From NCBI RefSeq assembly GCF_022229015.1, contig NZ_JAKKFF010000243.1, positions 1 to 64,000 on the forward strand: a DNA stretch of 64,000 bases. The letters run 5' to 3'. This DNA is from Micromonospora foliorum. Lineage in GTDB: Bacteria; Actinomycetota; Actinomycetes; Mycobacteriales; Micromonosporaceae. The notes beneath the pieces were generated by a model. The model made no database searches. It saw only the letters and a list, made by a program, of their open reading frames with translations, and was not told the DNA's origin. How positions within the stretch are numbered: position 1 is the first letter of the stretch; each line of letters starts with the position of its first letter. Position numbers and translations under genes: made by a program. Shown here piece after piece: positions 50,424 to 58,698 of this stretch.

Positions 50424-53400
50424 ATGAAACTCACAGCCCTCGCGGCTTCGCTGGCCGTAGCGGTCGGCCTGAGCATGATCCAGGCACCACCGGCGTCCGC
50501 CGCCGAGCCGGATCCCGGCGCCGCCGCCAACAAGATCACCTCGAACCTGAAGGACCGCTTCCGCACGTCTCCGGCTTCCGACTTCTGGATCACGTTCGAG
50601 ACCAAAGCCGACCTCGGGCCGGCGAAGAAGCTCACCGATTGGACCGCTCGTGGTCGGTTCGTCTACGACGCGCTGACCGCGGCGACGAAGGACTCCCTGG
50701 CGTCCGTCTCCACCGACCTCGACCGGGCAGGGGTCACGTACACCTCCTACCCGATCGCCAACGCCGTGCTCGTCAAGGGAGGCACCGAGAAGCTCGCCCT
50801 CAACGTGGCCTCGAAGAGGCAGGTCGCCGAGATCCACGCGACACCGCAGGTCGCACTGGTCGAGCCCGTGGACGAGAAGATCCCCACTGACCAGGCTGCC
50901 CGCCCCACCGCCCCGAAGGCCGCCGCCGAGGCAGGCACCGTCTCGTGGGGTCTGGACGCCATCCACGCCCCGCAGGCGTGGGCCATGGGCGCCACCGGTG
51001 CGGGCATCACCGTGTCCAACCTCGACTCCGGCGTCCAGTTCGACCACCCTGCCCTGGCGCACCAGTACCGGGGCACGAAGCCCGACGGCACCGTCGACCA
51101 CAACTACAACTGGATGGCCACCCGGGGCACCTGCACGGGCACACCGTGCGACGACAACGGCCACGGCACGCACACCATGGGCACCATGGTCGGCGACGAC
51201 GGCACCAACCACGTCGGCGTCGCCCCCGACGCACAGTGGATCGCGACGAACGGCTGCTGCGACAGCACCGGCGTCGAGTCGCTGCTGCGGTCCGGCTGGT
51301 GGCTGCTCGCCCCGACCGACGTCCAGGGAAACAACCCCGACCCGTCCAAGCGCCCCCACGTCATCAACAACTCGTGGGGCCAGACCGTCGAGCACAGCTT
51401 CGACGACTTCTTCCAGGCCATCGACGAGGCCTGGAGCGCCGCGGGTATCTTCAGCGTCTGGTCGTCGGGCAACACCACGCCGTACGCGGCCTGCGACACC
51501 GTCTCCTCGCCCGGCTCCGCCGAGAGCGCCTACTCCGTCGGCGCGTACGACTCGGACGGCACGCTCGCGTTGTTCTCCCGCAAGGGCGAGGGTGAGGGCG
51601 GCCGGATCAAGCCCGAGATCTCCGCTCCGGGCGTCGCCGTCCGTTCGTCCTACCCGAACGACAGCTACACCGAGATGGCCGGCACCTCGATGGCGGCACC
51701 CCACGTCGCCGGCGCCGTCGCCGACCTGTGGAGCTACGACCCGACCCTCATCGGGCAGGTCGAGGCAACCCGCCGCCTGCTCGCCGAGTCGGCCGTCGAC
51801 GTCGACGACACCGAGTGCGGCGGCACCGCCGAGGTCAACAACAAGTACGGCGAGGGCCGGCTCGACCTCGTCCGCCTGCTCGAGCTCGCACCCCGACAGG
51901 GCGGCACCCTCACCGGTGTCGTCACCGCCAACGGCGCCCCGGTCCCCGCTGCCGAGGTGACGATCAGCGGGCCGTTCAGCCGGTCGATCGGAACCGACAA
52001 GGACGGCCGGTTCACGACGAACCTCCCGGTCGGCGACTACCAGCTCAGCACCAAGGTCTTCGGCTACCTGACCGCGACCGCCAACGTCACGGTCACCCTC
52101 GGCCAGGACACCTCGGTCAAGCTGCCGCTCACGGCCGCCGTGCGGCACGACATCAGCGGCAGGGTCGTCGACGACAAGAAGCGGCCCGTCCCGAACGCCG
52201 ACGTCTCCGTCAGGGACACGCCGCTGAAGCCGGTACGCACGGACGCCAACGGCGCGTTCACGATCACCGCTGTCCCCGAGGGCGGGTACACACTGGGAGT
52301 CAAGCCCAACGCCTGCTTCTCCCCCACCACCGTCCCGCTGACCGTCGGCGCGCAGAACGAGTCGCGTGAGTACACCGTCGGGCTCGTCGTCGACGAGGGC
52401 GGCTACAGCTGCGCCGTCTCCGACGGCGAGTACCTGCGCGGCACCGACCCGGTCGCGTTCACCAATGGCGTGTGGGCGACGGTGAAGCTGCCGTTCCCGA
52501 TCGCGCTCTACAACGGCAGCCACGACAGCCTCGGCATCGGCCTGCGCGGCGTGATCTCCCCGGACACCAGCACCGGACCCGGCAGCGGCGGTGCGGGCAT
52601 CTTCCCGTTCTCGGTCCAGACCCCCGTCGAGTTCGCCCCCGGCGGAGGAGTCTTCACGGCAGCCACCAAGGTCAACGGCGAGGACGCGTTCGTCGTCGAA
52701 TTCCGCAACGCCAAGCTCTGGGCCTATCCGGACCGGTCGGAGTACACGGAGCCGGTCAACTACTCGGCCACGCTCACCCGCTCGGGCACGGTGATCTTCG
52801 GGTACGGCGACGGCATCGGGAGCGACGACCCGGTGACCGCCGGCGCGCACGCCGTCACCGGCATCCAGGGCTGGGCCGGCGTCGACGGCATCCGGTTCTC
52901 CGACAGCGCCCCGGTGCTGCGCGACGGGATGATCGTCACCTACGACATGCCTGACTTCGGGTACCTGGACGCGACAGTCGTCGACCAGAACGACGGGCTG
53001 CCGGTGGCCGGGGCCAAAGTCTCCTTCACCAACAGGTCTGGGCTCGTCGAGGCCGTCACGACCAACGGGACGGGCATCGTGCACCGCCAGCTCCCGGTCG
53101 GCGACTACACCATGACTGTCGACGCGCCGAACTACACGACCGCGGCGTACCCCTTCTCCCTCGACAAGCTCTACGCGAATGCCACGATCGACGCGCGTCT
53201 GACCACGGGTGCCGCCGGCCTGAAGACCGACGGCCTCGACGCGCTGTTGGGGACCGACCAGAACGGCGTGGGCTCGCTGACGCTGACCAACAACGGTTCC
53301 GCCCCACTCACGTACAACCTGGGTGAGGCCGCGCGCCACCCCGACCTCGACGCCGCCGGTACCACCGGGCGCACCGGCACGGGTACGGCCAGCACCATCG

Positions 53401-56400
53401 ACCTCGCCGCCTGGAAGACCGGTGCGAGCGGCATGAAGCCGTCGAACGTCGACGGCAAGGCCGCCACGGCACCCGCCGCGGAAGCGCAGGCGGCCGGCAA
53501 GGTCGGCGCGACCTCCGGTGGTGACGTCATCACCCGGATCGCCATTCCGGGCACGATCGCGGAGAAGGAGCCCTCCGGCGTCGGGTACGACGGCGACGTC
53601 TGGGTCCACGACTACAACGCGCGGACCAACACCGCCTGGACGGTGACGGGCAAGCCGACCGGGAAGGTCTTCGACGCGGCGTGGAACCCGGCGTACCGGG
53701 CGTTCGACATGGCGCTCGACACCAAGACCGGTGACATGTGCCAGATGGAGGACAGCCCGGCCAGCTACATCCACTGCTTCGACCGGCAGACCGGGAAGGA
53801 GACCCGGCAGATCAAGGGTGACTGGTCCACGCTGCAGCTGACCGGACTCGCCTACAACCCGACCGAGGACGTGTTCTACGTCGGCGGCCGGAGGAACGGC
53901 ATGATCGGCACCGTCGCCGGGACGTCGCACGACAACCCGGGTGCGCTGCTGTCCTTCTGCGCCCCGCCGCTGCCCGAGGTGATGGGCCTGGCCTACAACC
54001 AGGCGTCCGACACCATCTGGTACACCGACCTCACCTCGAACCGGCCCACCCGCCTGCTGCAGGTCGACCCCGACGACTGCTCGCTGGTGAACGCGTGGTG
54101 GTTCCCCGGCCAGAAGGCGGGCCAGGGCGGCGGCCTCGAAACCGACTCGACCGGTGCGCTGTGGGCGGCGGACCAGGTCGCCGACGACGTCGTGCTGGTC
54201 GACGTCGAGGACGACCTGCTCACCGACCTGCCGTGGCTGTCGCTCTCCTCGACCGGCGGCACCCTCGCCCCCGGTCAGTCGACGACCGTCACGGTCTCGA
54301 TCTCCGGGAAGGACACCAAGCCCGGAGTCCTCGGCGCGAACATCGTGGTGCGGTCCGACTCCGGACGCCAGTCCAAGACCTACGTCCCGGTGACGCTCAC
54401 GACCACGAAGTACCAGGTCGGCGTCAACGCCGGCGGCTCGAAGTTCACCGACGGCTCCGGCTACGCCTGGTCGGCCGACCAGCCCGCCGGCAAGAAGGCG
54501 TGGGGCTACGAGGGCAAGACGAAGGTCGCCGCCACGAACGCCGGGATCGCCGGCACGACGGACGACGCCCTGTTCCAGTCGCAGCGCACCACGGCGGACA
54601 AGCAGTTGTTCTACCGCTTTCCGGACGCGCCCAAGGGCACCTACGCGATCGACCTCGGGTTCGCCGAGATCGAGAAGGTGGCCACGGGCAAGCGGGTGTT
54701 CGACGTCCTCGTGGACGGGACGCTGACCGACTACGCCTACGACCCGGCTGGGGCCGTGGGGCCGAACGCCGCCGACTGGCGCACCGCCGTCGTGAAGCAC
54801 GAGGGTGGTCCGCTGACCGTGGAGCTGCGGGGCTCGAAGGGCTTGAAGGCCCCGACCATCGCCGCGCTGCGGGTGACGCTCGACCCGCGCGCGGACGTGG
54901 TGGAGCCGGAGCCCCAGCCCGAGCAGCCGGAGCCCGGTCCCGTGCCGGTGGCCCCCGCCGGTCGCTCGTACTCGATGAAGGTGACCGACGGGCTCTACCG
55001 CCAGGGCACGCAGGAGTCCGGGTGGCACGGCGACGACCTCTGCGGCCCGCTGTGGTTCGACTCCAGCTTCCTGGCCCCGTTCTACGACACGGCCTGGGAC
55101 GGCGTGTGCGTGACGACGAACGGCACGCTGACCTTCGACCGGGCCAGCACGCTGGGGAACAACACGGCACTGCCGTCGCCGTACCCGATCGACGCGATCT
55201 ATCCGCTCTGGGACGACCTCATCGTCGACGACGAGGCGGGCATCTACTTCGGCACAACCGAGGTGGACGGGCTGGCGGCGCAGGTCGTCGAGTGGCGCAA
55301 CGTCGCCTTCTACAGTGACCAGACGGCGCGGGTGAGCTTTTCGGTCACCCTGATCGCGGACGGACGGATCCAGATCGGGTACGGCGACGGCGTCGGCGGC
55401 GACAACCCGCTCACCCGCGGGTCGTCGGCGACGGTCGGCGTGGAGAGCCTGACGGGCAACCCGGCGAGTCAGTACTCCTTCAACCAGCCCATCCTGAAGG
55501 CCGGTCTGGGGCTGGAGTACACCCTCCCGGCCTCGGGCACGATCGAGGGCACGGTCACCGACGCGAACGACCGCAAGCCGATCGAGGGCGCGATCGTCAC
55601 GCTCAAGGGGCCGGCCGGTGAGCGGGTCATCACGACCGACGCGAAGGGCCGGTGGAAGGCCCAGGCGCTGGTCGGCGAGAACACCGTGCAGGTCGAGGCG
55701 CCGAACTACGTCACCGCCAGCCAGCCGGTGACCATCGCCAGGAAGGATCAGGCCGAGGTGGTCGACACGGCGTTGACCACGGGCGTCGCCACCGTCACCG
55801 GAGGTGACCTCGACTGGCTCCTCGACAAGGACCAGAAGGCGACGGCCGACGTGACCGTGACCAACACCGGCTCCGCCCCGCTCGAGGTGCGGATCGGCGA
55901 GCAGAAGCGCACCAGCGACGGCGGGCACGAGGCCGCCGACCTCGCGTGGCTGACCCTCACGGGCGCCGCCGCAACCGGCACGGTCACGCTCGCGGCCGGC
56001 GAGTCCACCACGGTCACGGCGACGGCCGACAACGCCGGCGTCGAGCCCGGCGTGCTCGTCGGGGACGTGCTGGTGGCGTCGAACGCCGGCAAGGGCGAAG
56101 CCCAGCTCAAGCCGGTCCGTCTGGCGACCTCGGCCTACTGGAAGGGCGTCGACGTCGGCGGCTCCGGGTACGTCGGTGCCAACGGTTTCTTCTGGTCACC
56201 CGACCAGGGGCTCGGCTCGCGGCCGTGGGGTTACGTCGGCGGCAACGCGCGTGCCACCAGGGCCGACATCGCCGGCACCGAGGACGACGCGCTGTTCCGC
56301 ACCCAGCGGACCGGCGAGACGTTCAGCTACGTGTTCAGGAACGCCCCCGCCGGGACGTACCGGATCGGCCTCGACTTCGCCGAGATCGAGAAGGTCAAGG

Positions 56401-56612
56401 CCGGCAAGCGTGCCTTCGATGTGCTGGCCGACGGCAAGGTCGTGCTCTACGACCACGACGTGCAGGCGAAGGTGGGCGCGCTGAGCGCCGACCTGAACAC
56501 GGTCACCGTCGAGCACGCCGGTGGCGATCTGAAGATCGAGCTCCGCCGCGACAAGGGCGAGAGCGACCCGATCCTCAACGCCCTGGAGGTCCAGCAGGAC
56601 CCGCGCCTCTGA
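50424..56612 (+). CDS. Giant modular secreted subtilisin-like protease (S8) with malectin-like modules
   Basis: A 2062-residue exported protease. The signal peptide ends near PPASAAE (residue ~28). A propeptide-like region runs to ~170. The S8 domain (~175-490) has catalytic Asp201 (NLDSGVQFDH), His247 (GHGTHTMG) and Ser422 (GTSMAAPHVAG), all present. Carboxypeptidase-regulatory-like beta domains lie at ~493-570, 572-652 and 846-926. A beta-propeller-like part spans ~1036-1270, with an Ig-like NEW1-type repeat and a malectin domain at ~1330-1487. A P/E-rich linker (EPEPQPEQPEPGPVP) precedes a second set of modules: a beta-sandwich (~1515-1700), regulatory-like (~1706-1786), Ig-like and malectin (~1900-2061). 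ATG 50424 with AAGGAC upstream starts it. A strong hairpin follows. Confidence 0.9.
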   Translation: MKLTALAASLAVAVGLSMIQAPPASAAEPDPGAAANKITSNLKDRFRTSPASDFWITFETKADLGPAKKLTDWTARGRFVYDALTAATKDSLASVSTDLDRAGVTYTSYPIANAVLVKGGTEKLALNVASKRQVAEIHATPQVALVEPVDEKIPTDQAARPTAPKAAAEAGTVSWGLDAIHAPQAWAMGATGAGITVSNLDSGVQFDHPALAHQYRGTKPDGTVDHNYNWMATRGTCTGTPCDDNGHGTHTMGTMVGDDGTNHVGVAPDAQWIATNGCCDSTGVESLLRSGWWLLAPTDVQGNNPDPSKRPHVINNSWGQTVEHSFDDFFQAIDEAWSAAGIFSVWSSGNTTPYAACDTVSSPGSAESAYSVGAYDSDGTLALFSRKGEGEGGRIKPEISAPGVAVRSSYPNDSYTEMAGTSMAAPHVAGAVADLWSYDPTLIGQVEATRRLLAESAVDVDDTECGGTAEVNNKYGEGRLDLVRLLELAPRQGGTLTGVVTANGAPVPAAEVTISGPFSRSIGTDKDGRFTTNLPVGDYQLSTKVFGYLTATANVTVTLGQDTSVKLPLTAAVRHDISGRVVDDKKRPVPNADVSVRDTPLKPVRTDANGAFTITAVPEGGYTLGVKPNACFSPTTVPLTVGAQNESREYTVGLVVDEGGYSCAVSDGEYLRGTDPVAFTNGVWATVKLPFPIALYNGSHDSLGIGLRGVISPDTSTGPGSGGAGIFPFSVQTPVEFAPGGGVFTAATKVNGEDAFVVEFRNAKLWAYPDRSEYTEPVNYSATLTRSGTVIFGYGDGIGSDDPVTAGAHAVTGIQGWAGVDGIRFSDSAPVLRDGMIVTYDMPDFGYLDATVVDQNDGLPVAGAKVSFTNRSGLVEAVTTNGTGIVHRQLPVGDYTMTVDAPNYTTAAYPFSLDKLYANATIDARLTTGAAGLKTDGLDALLGTDQNGVGSLTLTNNGSAPLTYNLGEAARHPDLDAAGTTGRTGTGTASTIDLAAWKTGASGMKPSNVDGKAATAPAAEAQAAGKVGATSGGDVITRIAIPGTIAEKEPSGVGYDGDVWVHDYNARTNTAWTVTGKPTGKVFDAAWNPAYRAFDMALDTKTGDMCQMEDSPASYIHCFDRQTGKETRQIKGDWSTLQLTGLAYNPTEDVFYVGGRRNGMIGTVAGTSHDNPGALLSFCAPPLPEVMGLAYNQASDTIWYTDLTSNRPTRLLQVDPDDCSLVNAWWFPGQKAGQGGGLETDSTGALWAADQVADDVVLVDVEDDLLTDLPWLSLSSTGGTLAPGQSTTVTVSISGKDTKPGVLGANIVVRSDSGRQSKTYVPVTLTTTKYQVGVNAGGSKFTDGSGYAWSADQPAGKKAWGYEGKTKVAATNAGIAGTTDDALFQSQRTTADKQLFYRFPDAPKGTYAIDLGFAEIEKVATGKRVFDVLVDGTLTDYAYDPAGAVGPNAADWRTAVVKHEGGPLTVELRGSKGLKAPTIAALRVTLDPRADVVEPEPQPEQPEPGPVPVAPAGRSYSMKVTDGLYRQGTQESGWHGDDLCGPLWFDSSFLAPFYDTAWDGVCVTTNGTLTFDRASTLGNNTALPSPYPIDAIYPLWDDLIVDDEAGIYFGTTEVDGLAAQVVEWRNVAFYSDQTARVSFSVTLIADGRIQIGYGDGVGGDNPLTRGSSATVGVESLTGNPASQYSFNQPILKAGLGLEYTLPASGTIEGTVTDANDRKPIEGAIVTLKGPAGERVITTDAKGRWKAQALVGENTVQVEAPNYVTASQPVTIARKDQAEVVDTALTTGVATVTGGDLDWLLDKDQKATADVTVTNTGSAPLEVRIGEQKRTSDGGHEAADLAWLTLTGAAATGTVTLAAGESTTVTATADNAGVEPGVLVGDVLVASNAGKGEAQLKPVRLATSAYWKGVDVGGSGYVGANGFFWSPDQGLGSRPWGYVGGNARATRADIAGTEDDALFRTQRTGETFSYVFRNAPAGTYRIGLDFAEIEKVKAGKRAFDVLADGKVVLYDHDVQAKVGALSADLNTVTVEHAGGDLKIELRRDKGESDPILNALEVQQDPRL

Positions 56613-56635
56613 CCTAGCCAACCAATCCGTTAACA

Positions 56636-56683
56636 GTGGTCGGAGCCTCCACGGAGAGCATGTGCCGTGGAGGCTCCGACCAC
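56636..56683 (+). terminator. Strong hairpin terminator after the subtilase
   Basis: Perfect 19-bp stem beginning GTGGTCGGAGCCTCCACGG and closing with its exact complement, around a 10-nt loop, 24 bp after the subtilase stop. Confidence 0.85.
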
Positions 56684-56699
56684 GACTGTCGCTGTCCCC

Positions 56700-57125
56700 G
56701 AACCGCCAGGAGCGGTCGCGGATGATCGTCTTTCCGGTGATCCGCCTGCCTGGGTTGAGAGCGGCGACGGCGTGGTCGAGGCCTGCGACGTCCGCAGTCG
56801 CCCGTCTCGTACCCGCTGGACGATTTCACCCAGTTGGTTCGATCAGGCATCACGACGACATCTGTCGCCAGGCCGTCCGCGGGCCGCGCCTCGGACGGCC
56901 GACACAACGGAAACCAGTGTTCCTCCGGCTCGAATCAGGCCTGCCGACCGCTTCCCGATGTCACCGCCGATGACGTCGAAGACCAGATCGACCCCGCCGA
57001 CGTCTTCCAGGGCCTCGCTGCCGAGGTCGACGAACTCGTGTGCGCCGAAGTCGAGCGCGGCCGGACGGCCGGCAGCGCGTCCGGTGCCGACAAATGGTCT
57101 GCCAAGTCCACTATTGGGCCAGTGG
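56700..57125 (-). pseudogene. Decayed NADPH:quinone oxidoreductase (C-terminal half, frameshifted)
   Basis: Read in three successive minus-strand frames, this region gives a continuous match to the C-terminal half of a zinc-free MDR oxidoreductase. The order is GTGRAAGRPAALDFGAHEFV, EDVGGVDLVFDVIGGDIG and RSAGLIRAGGTLVSVV in one frame; SEARPADGLATDVVVMPD in a second; QLGEIVQRVRDGRLRT back in the first; and ADVAGLDHAVAALNPGRRIT, GKTIIRDR in the third. At least three frameshifts and the loss of the whole N-terminal half show it is dead. It lies between the subtilase and msrA. Confidence 0.75.
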
Positions 57126-57203
57126 TGCTGGTGTGGCCGCACGGGAAGTGCCAGATCACTCCGTCACCAGGGCAGATTGCCTGGCCTCGACTGAGCATTC
57201 TTT

Positions 57204-57221
57204 CTGGACTTTAGAGTCCAG
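57204..57221. promoter_or_regulatory. Palindrome, possible orphan operator
   Basis: CTGGACTTTAGAGTCCAG is an 18-bp near-perfect palindrome (one G/T pair in the middle) 94 bp before the msrA start and just upstream of the decayed oxidoreductase. It may be a TetR- or MarR-type operator left from that gene, or a control site of msrA. Confidence 0.45.
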
Positions 57222-57314
57222 GAAAGGCAGAGGATGCGGGAATATAGCCGACCCGGAGAGTGTCTGTACTCGCGTGTCCAGGTGGGCTGGCACGACGACA
57301 GGCAAGGGGACGAC

Positions 57315-57821
57315 GTGAACACCGAAAAGGCAATCCTCGCCGGCGGCTGCTTCTGGGGCATGGAGGAGTTGTTCCGCCGCCAGCCCGGCGTCGTGTCCAC
57401 GCGCGTCGGCTACAGCGGCGGTGACGTGCCGAACGCCACCTACCGCAACCACGGCACCCACGCGGAGTCCATCGAGGTCGTCTACGACACCGACAAGACC
57501 GACTTCCGCGCGCTGCTCGAGTTCTTCTTCCAGATCCACGACCCGTCGACGAAGAACCGCCAAGGTAACGACGTCGGCATCAGCTACCGCTCGGCGATCT
57601 TCTACACCGGCGACGAGCAGAAGCGGGTCGCCGAGGACACCATCGCCGACGTCGACGCCTCGGGTCTGTGGCCCGGCAAGGTCGTCACCGAGGTCACCGC
57701 GGCAGGCGACTTCTGGGAAGCCGAGCCTGAGCACCAGAACTACCTGCAGACCTACCCCGACGGATACACCTGCCACTTCCCCCGCCCGGGGTGGAAGCTT
57801 CCGAAGCGGGCGACGGCCTGA
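57315..57821 (+). CDS. msrA: Peptide-methionine (S)-S-oxide reductase MsrA
   Basis: A 168-residue MsrA. The catalytic motif is [13 protein letters not shown] (Cys near residue 12) and the family blocks are [23 protein letters not shown] and [19 protein letters not shown]. The C-terminus has EPEHQNYLQ. It repairs S-form methionine sulfoxide in oxidised proteins. The GTG start has AGGGGA upstream; a longer frame is unsupported. A full-length enzyme, alone in its unit, with a palindrome upstream. Confidence 0.95.
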   Translation: MNTEKAILAGGCFWGMEELFRRQPGVVSTRVGYSGGDVPNATYRNHGTHAESIEVVYDTDKTDFRALLEFFFQIHDPSTKNRQGNDVGISYRSAIFYTGDEQKRVAEDTIADVDASGLWPGKVVTEVTAAGDFWEAEPEHQNYLQTYPDGYTCHFPRPGWKLPKRATA

Positions 57822-57979
57822 CACCTCCGGCGCGCGGACCCCGGGTCCGCGCGCCGAGTCCGGGCCGAGCCGACGGCACGTACGTCCGCCGGTCACCATC
57901 AGGTGCATGCGCCACAGCGCCGAATGGACTCCGAGGTCCGTTTTCCCTAGATCATCTCGCCGCTGGATAGACTTGACAG

Positions 57980-58636
57980 ATGGGCGACGAGCGGGTGGCT
58001 GCGCCGACGGACAGGCGGAGGATCAGTCAACGGGGCGTCGCGACGCGAGAGCGGATCCTCGAGGCAGCGAACCGGCTGATGCTCGTGCGCGGAGTGAACG
58101 CGACGACCCTTGACGACATCCGCGAGGCAAGCCAGACGAGCAAGTCTCAGCTCTACCACCACTTCGCCGACAAGCAGGAACTCGTGCGCGCCTTGGTCAA
58201 ATATCGAGGCGCGCTCGTGCTTCAGCGTGAACGCGCAGGGCTCGAACGATTGAGATCGTTCTCAGGACTGGTCCGGTGGCGTAACGCGCTGGTCCAGGCC
58301 AATTCCCTGAACAACGGCAAATACGGGTGCGGCCTCGGGTCGATGACGCTTGAGCTGTCCGATCAGGATGAGCAGGCTCGATCGTCCCTGTCGGAGACGT
58401 TCGCGGCATGGGAAAGGCTGATCAGTGATGGTCTGCACCGGATGCGGGACAGCGGTCTACTGCGCCAGGATGCCGACCCGGAGAAGCTGGCCACGGGACT
58501 GATGGCCGCTTTGCAAGGGGGCTACCTGCTGGCGAACGCCGCGCACGATGTCGCACCCATGGAGGTCGCATTGGACATGGCGCTGGAACACATCAAATCG
58601 TTCCTCGTGCAGCCGTCCGGGGAGCCGACCCGTTAA
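57980..58636 (+). CDS. TetR/AcrR-family transcriptional regulator
   Basis: A 218-residue regulator. The helix-turn-helix at about residues 20-65 is TRERILEAANRLMLVRGVNA, TTLDDIREASQTSKSQLYHH and FADKQELVRALV. The C-terminal domain resembles those of regulators that accompany NADPH oxidoreductases, with YGCGLGSM. The decayed oxidoreductase at 56700 may have been its partner. A TTGACA hexamer overlaps the start region, so a leaderless or downstream start (GTG 57995) is possible. A bidirectional hairpin ends the gene. Confidence 0.88.
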   Translation: MGDERVAAPTDRRRISQRGVATRERILEAANRLMLVRGVNATTLDDIREASQTSKSQLYHHFADKQELVRALVKYRGALVLQRERAGLERLRSFSGLVRWRNALVQANSLNNGKYGCGLGSMTLELSDQDEQARSSLSETFAAWERLISDGLHRMRDSGLLRQDADPEKLATGLMAALQGGYLLANAAHDVAPMEVALDMALEHIKSFLVQPSGEPTR

Positions 58637-58655
58637 CTGGCCCCCGCTGTGCACC

Positions 58656-58690
58656 GGAGGGGCTGGCGAGTGATTCCCACCGGCCCCTCC
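58656..58690. terminator. Bidirectional hairpin between convergent genes
   Basis: GGAGGGGCTGG (58656-58666) pairs with CCGGCCCCTCC (58680-58690) with one G/T pair and a 13-nt loop, between the tetR stop and the acylase stop. Confidence 0.6.
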
Positions 58691-58698
58691 AGGCACTG

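Noticed and set aside
50394-55928. An 1844-codon open frame on the minus strand opposite the subtilase
   Set aside because: It mirrors the subtilase codons (Val/Gly/Arg/Asp-rich, no domain motif). High GC at third positions removes stops from the opposite strand. The plus-strand protein has a signal peptide, catalytic residues and domains.
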